The notes under the pieces: generated by a model | What the model was told of the DNA's origin: nothing | Seen by the model: the letters and a program-made list of their open reading frames with translations, nothing else | Database searches by the model: none | Assembly: GCA_051746985.1 (NCBI GenBank) | Contig: JBNJFP010000011.1 | Span: 25,724 to 89,723 of the forward strand | Length of the DNA stretch: 64,000 bases | Source of the DNA: Fodinibius sp051746985 | Lineage (GTDB): Bacteria; Bacteroidota; Rhodothermia; Balneolales; Balneolaceae | Reading direction: 5' to 3' | Made by a program: the position numbers and the translations under genes | Part shown: in pieces, positions 61,401 through 64,000 of the stretch | How positions within the stretch are numbered: the first letter of the stretch is position 1 | How the letters are laid out: every line of letters starts with the position of its first letter

Positions 61401-63029
61401 ATGAGCTTACGGTCACAGGAGACTGAAGAACAATCAGAAAAACAAGGAATCAAAAAGTTATTTGACGTTCATAAGCCCGTCTTTTGGCCTTCGGTAGTAC
61501 TTATCATAACGATGATTACTACGACCCTGCTACTGGGCGAACAAGCCAAAGAAATGTTTGAAGCCGTCCAAAGTGCTATCTCTAACAACGTTGGATGGCT
61601 GTTTATACTGGGCGTAAACACATTCCTCATATTCTCATTGGTGATCGCTTTTAGTCGATTTGGTAAAATTCGGTTGGGCGGAGCTGATGCCAAACCCGAA
61701 TTTAGTACCATGGCTTGGTTTGCCATGCTCTTTAGCGCGGGAATGGGAATTGGTATCATGTTCTGGAGCGTGGCCGAACCAATTAATCATTACCTAAGTC
61801 CGCCCATGGCAGCCGAAGAATCGGTCGAGGCCGCCCGGCAGGCGATGAGCCTAACGTATATGCACTGGGGATTCCATGCTTGGGGCATTTATGCAGTGGT
61901 AGCGCTCTCACTGGCATTTTTTGCTTTTAACCGGGGACTTCCACTTTCGTTTCGATCGGTATTTCATCCAATTTTAGGCGATAAAATCGAAGGCTGGATT
62001 GGCGATGTCATCGATACGCTTGCGGTATTGGCTACCCTTTTTGGATTGGCAACTTCTCTCGGGTTAGGCGTACAGCAAATAAGTGCGGGACTGAATCATT
62101 TGTTTGGGATTCCCGATACCGATTGGCTGCAGGTAGGTTTAATTATTGGCATTACGTTGGTTGCAACCCTGTCGGTTATTCTGGGAATTGATAAAGGAGT
62201 TCGGGTGCTCAGTGAGGCCAATATTCGGATTGCTGTGCTTTTTCTGGCATTTATGCTGGTTGTTGGTCCCACTATCTTTATTTTGGATTCATTTGTCCAA
62301 AACCTCGGTCACTATGCCAATAATATATTGAATTACAGCTTTTGGACAGAATCGTATGAGGGATCGACCTGGCAGAACGGGTGGACCGTCTTTTACTGGG
62401 CGTGGTGGGTTTCATGGTCGCCCTATGTGGGGATGTTTATCGCACGTATATCAAAAGGGAGAACTATAAAAGAATTTGTGCTGGGCGTTCTCATTGTTCC
62501 AAGTATCGTAACCTTTTTATGGCTTACGACCTTTGGAGGAACGGCTATCAGCCTGGAAATGGAAGGCATCGGAAATATCGGTGCCGAAGTACAAGAAAAT
62601 GTTGCCACGGCACTATTTGTGCTTGTCGAGCAATTCCCGCTTGGTTTTTTTACCTCCATCATCGCTATCGTATTGGTGATGAGTTTCTTTGTCACCTCAT
62701 CAGATTCCGGATCGCTCGTTATTGACAGCCTTACCAGCGGCGGTAAGCTCAACGCCCCTGTAGGGCAGCGAATATTTTGGGCACAGACCGAGGGCGCTGT
62801 TGCTGCGGTATTGCTCATCGGTGGTGGACTCGAAGCCTTACAGACCGCCTCAATTACTACCGGACTACCATTTCTATTTATCCTTTTACTGATGTGCTAC
62901 AGTTTGTATAAAGGATTGAGTGAGGAACATCAGAAAAAAATGCAGCGTACTAAAAAGAAAGAGCGGAATTCCTATCGTGAATTGATTTCCAAGTTATTGC
63001 GGGAAGAAGATCAAGAAATGGAAGAATAA
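61401..63029 (+). CDS. BCCT-family betaine/choline/carnitine transporter
   Basis: 542 residues, twelve membrane helices. Family signs: the glycine-rich helix MLFSAGMGIGIMFWSVAEPI, LTYMHWGFHAWGIYAVVALS, the Trp-rich segment FYWAWWVSWSPYVGMFIARI followed by SKGRTIKEF, and SDSGSLVIDSLTSGG near the end. The Trp residues form the trimethylammonium-binding box. It should import glycine betaine or a related osmolyte with Na+ or H+, fitting a salt-adapted organism. The charged C-terminal tail (about 505-542) resembles the osmosensing tails of BetP. A universal stress protein gene follows 19 bases later, a recurrent pairing. Confidence 0.95.
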   Translation: MSLRSQETEEQSEKQGIKKLFDVHKPVFWPSVVLIITMITTTLLLGEQAKEMFEAVQSAISNNVGWLFILGVNTFLIFSLVIAFSRFGKIRLGGADAKPEFSTMAWFAMLFSAGMGIGIMFWSVAEPINHYLSPPMAAEESVEAARQAMSLTYMHWGFHAWGIYAVVALSLAFFAFNRGLPLSFRSVFHPILGDKIEGWIGDVIDTLAVLATLFGLATSLGLGVQQISAGLNHLFGIPDTDWLQVGLIIGITLVATLSVILGIDKGVRVLSEANIRIAVLFLAFMLVVGPTIFILDSFVQNLGHYANNILNYSFWTESYEGSTWQNGWTVFYWAWWVSWSPYVGMFIARISKGRTIKEFVLGVLIVPSIVTFLWLTTFGGTAISLEMEGIGNIGAEVQENVATALFVLVEQFPLGFFTSIIAIVLVMSFFVTSSDSGSLVIDSLTSGGKLNAPVGQRIFWAQTEGAVAAVLLIGGGLEALQTASITTGLPFLFILLLMCYSLYKGLSEEHQKKMQRTKKKERNSYRELISKLLREEDQEMEE

Positions 63030-63048
63030 ACTCATAAACGATTCTATT

Positions 63049-63966
63049 ATGAAATCATTTAAACATTGGATGGTTGGCCTTGATCTGACTAATATGGATG
63101 AACTCATCCTGGGGTATTTGGATTATCTATCGGAAGTTAGCCCTCCTGAGCAGATTACTTTTATGCATGTTGTGGAAGATGCTGGTATTTCGGATGAGCT
63201 TAGTGAATTGTTTCCAGAGGTAGAGACCGAAAAATCATTAGAGAGCATTATTCGGGAGGAACTCAAAAAGAAAATTGATCAACATTTTGAGGCTGATAAT
63301 CCGCATGTGAATATTATTGTCCGCGACGGTGATACCACAGAAACGCTGTTATCGTCACTTAATGAATTTGACCCGGATCTGCTGGTATTGGGTAAAAAAA
63401 CAGGGTATGCAGGTGAGGGGTTAGTAGCCCAAAAAATTACCAAGTATGCCCATTGCTCATTACTATTTGTGGCGGAAAATTCACAGTATCGCCTCAAAAA
63501 TATTCATCTGCCGGTAACATTTTCTAAAGCCTCGGCACGAGCGGCCGATTTTGCAACAGCTGTTTCAGAGAAAATGAATGCCAAGTTACACGTTCAACAT
63601 GTGTATGAATATCCCAAACAGTTTTTCCCGTATATACCTTCAGATAAATACTCAGAGCGTATGAGTAAACATCTGCAGAAAAAATATGACAGGTTTAAGA
63701 ACAAGTTTGACTTGCAGGCATTGCCTGATTGTACCTTTACCGTTAATGATGACGGTAAAGTAGCCGATCAAATTTATGACTTGACGCTCCGTACCCGCGC
63801 CGATCTGCTGATAGTGGGATCCAAAAGCAAATCATCGGCCGCGGCACTGCTTACCGATGAGCTTGCTGAAAATTTAGCAGAATATCACTTTGGGATTCCG
63901 GTGCTCATCTATAAAGAAAAAGAAGAGCATATGGGATTGCTGAAGAGCTTACTGGAAGGGGAGTAA
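63049..63966 (+). CDS. Tandem universal stress protein (UspA family)
   Basis: 305 residues made of two Usp domains. The first (about 1-145) has HWMVGLDLTNMDELILGYL at the front, ITFMHVVED, and DPDLLVLGKKTGYAGEGLVA with HCSLLFV. The second (about 148-290) has KNIHLPVTFSKASARAADFA, LHVQHVYEYP, RADLLIVGSKSKSSAAALLT and FGIPVLIYKE. The G-2x-G-9x-G(S/T) ATP-binding pattern is incomplete in both halves (GKKTGYAGEGLV; GSKSKSSAAALL), so nucleotide binding is uncertain. Located 19 bases after the BCCT gene, it may bind or regulate the carrier. The gene ends 34 bases before the window edge. Confidence 0.93.
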   Translation: MKSFKHWMVGLDLTNMDELILGYLDYLSEVSPPEQITFMHVVEDAGISDELSELFPEVETEKSLESIIREELKKKIDQHFEADNPHVNIIVRDGDTTETLLSSLNEFDPDLLVLGKKTGYAGEGLVAQKITKYAHCSLLFVAENSQYRLKNIHLPVTFSKASARAADFATAVSEKMNAKLHVQHVYEYPKQFFPYIPSDKYSERMSKHLQKKYDRFKNKFDLQALPDCTFTVNDDGKVADQIYDLTLRTRADLLIVGSKSKSSAAALLTDELAENLAEYHFGIPVLIYKEKEEHMGLLKSLLEGE

Positions 63967-64000
63967 AAAAGTTTATTCAATCTCTCTAAATACCTCTTCT

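Overview
The window looks like a chromosomal segment of a Balneolota/Rhodothermota-type bacterium (the Fodinibius/Balneola/Gracilimonas neighbourhood of the wider Bacteroidota group). I infer this from gene content and style rather than from a marker gene. The pointers are moderate G+C, many Cys-anchored lipoproteins, few strong Shine-Dalgarno sites, several TAnnTTTG-type -7 boxes, a type III glutamine synthetase, menaquinone genes, a fused two-oxoacid dehydrogenase E1, a PF07638-type ECF sigma factor paired with a TPR-containing Ser/Thr kinase, and a BCCT osmolyte carrier that fits a salt-adapted life. A run of exactly 100 Ns at 39813-39912 shows that this is draft, scaffolded sequence.

Layout. 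1-2.5 kb: the end of a TolB-like beta-propeller protein and a repeat-built, collagen-like lipoprotein. 2.5-6 kb (minus): an ECF sigma factor followed by a membrane Ser/Thr kinase with TPRs. 6-12 kb (minus): an accessory island of three tandem paralogous surface lipoproteins (InlB-like B-repeats followed by 25-residue DUF285/BspA-like repeats), with a duplicated 96-bp leader and rho-independent terminators. 12.1-17.7 kb: an unknown membrane protein, then gatB, a thioredoxin-fold lipoprotein, tpiA and purD. 17.7-21.2 kb (minus): menA-menC-menE for menaquinone. 21.5-30.5 kb: glnN, rmuC, an unknown exported protein, an anti-sigma-like protein, a methyltransferase with an RluA-type pseudouridine synthase, and uvrC. 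30.8-35.1 kb: an ECF sigma/anti-sigma pair, then recO, an HtrA-type protease and an LPP20-like lipoprotein. 35.2-43.2 kb: icd, a small membrane protein, mutL, a DUF3524 glycosyltransferase cut by the gap, the fused E1, an EamA carrier and a DUF1499 protein. 43.4-52 kb: a compact recC-recB-recD operon. 52.5-58.7 kb: ppa, an FKBP lipoprotein, a DEAD-box helicase, a lipoprotein, plsC, a sialidase-like lipoprotein and a small membrane protein. 58.8-61.2 kb: nei, then a REP-associated tyrosine transposase (RAYT) between two direct copies of a multi-hairpin repeat block, then a metallopeptidase-like protein with an HQxxH motif. 61.4-64 kb: a BCCT transporter and a tandem universal stress protein.

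Functional themes. DNA repair and recombination is strongly represented (uvrC, mutL, recO, recBCD, rmuC, nei). Envelope and signalling functions come next (two ECF sigma factors, two anti-sigma-like proteins, a kinase, many lipoproteins). The rest is core metabolism.

The parts that look least ordinary are the RAYT/hairpin-repeat locus, the tandem BspA-like lipoprotein array with variable module counts, a roughly 150-bp G+C-rich palindromic insert in an AT-rich gap near 6.3 kb, the metallopeptidase homologue lacking its catalytic Glu, and a MutL with an altered metal-site motif. I saw no CRISPR array, tRNA, rRNA, prophage or canonical defence system.
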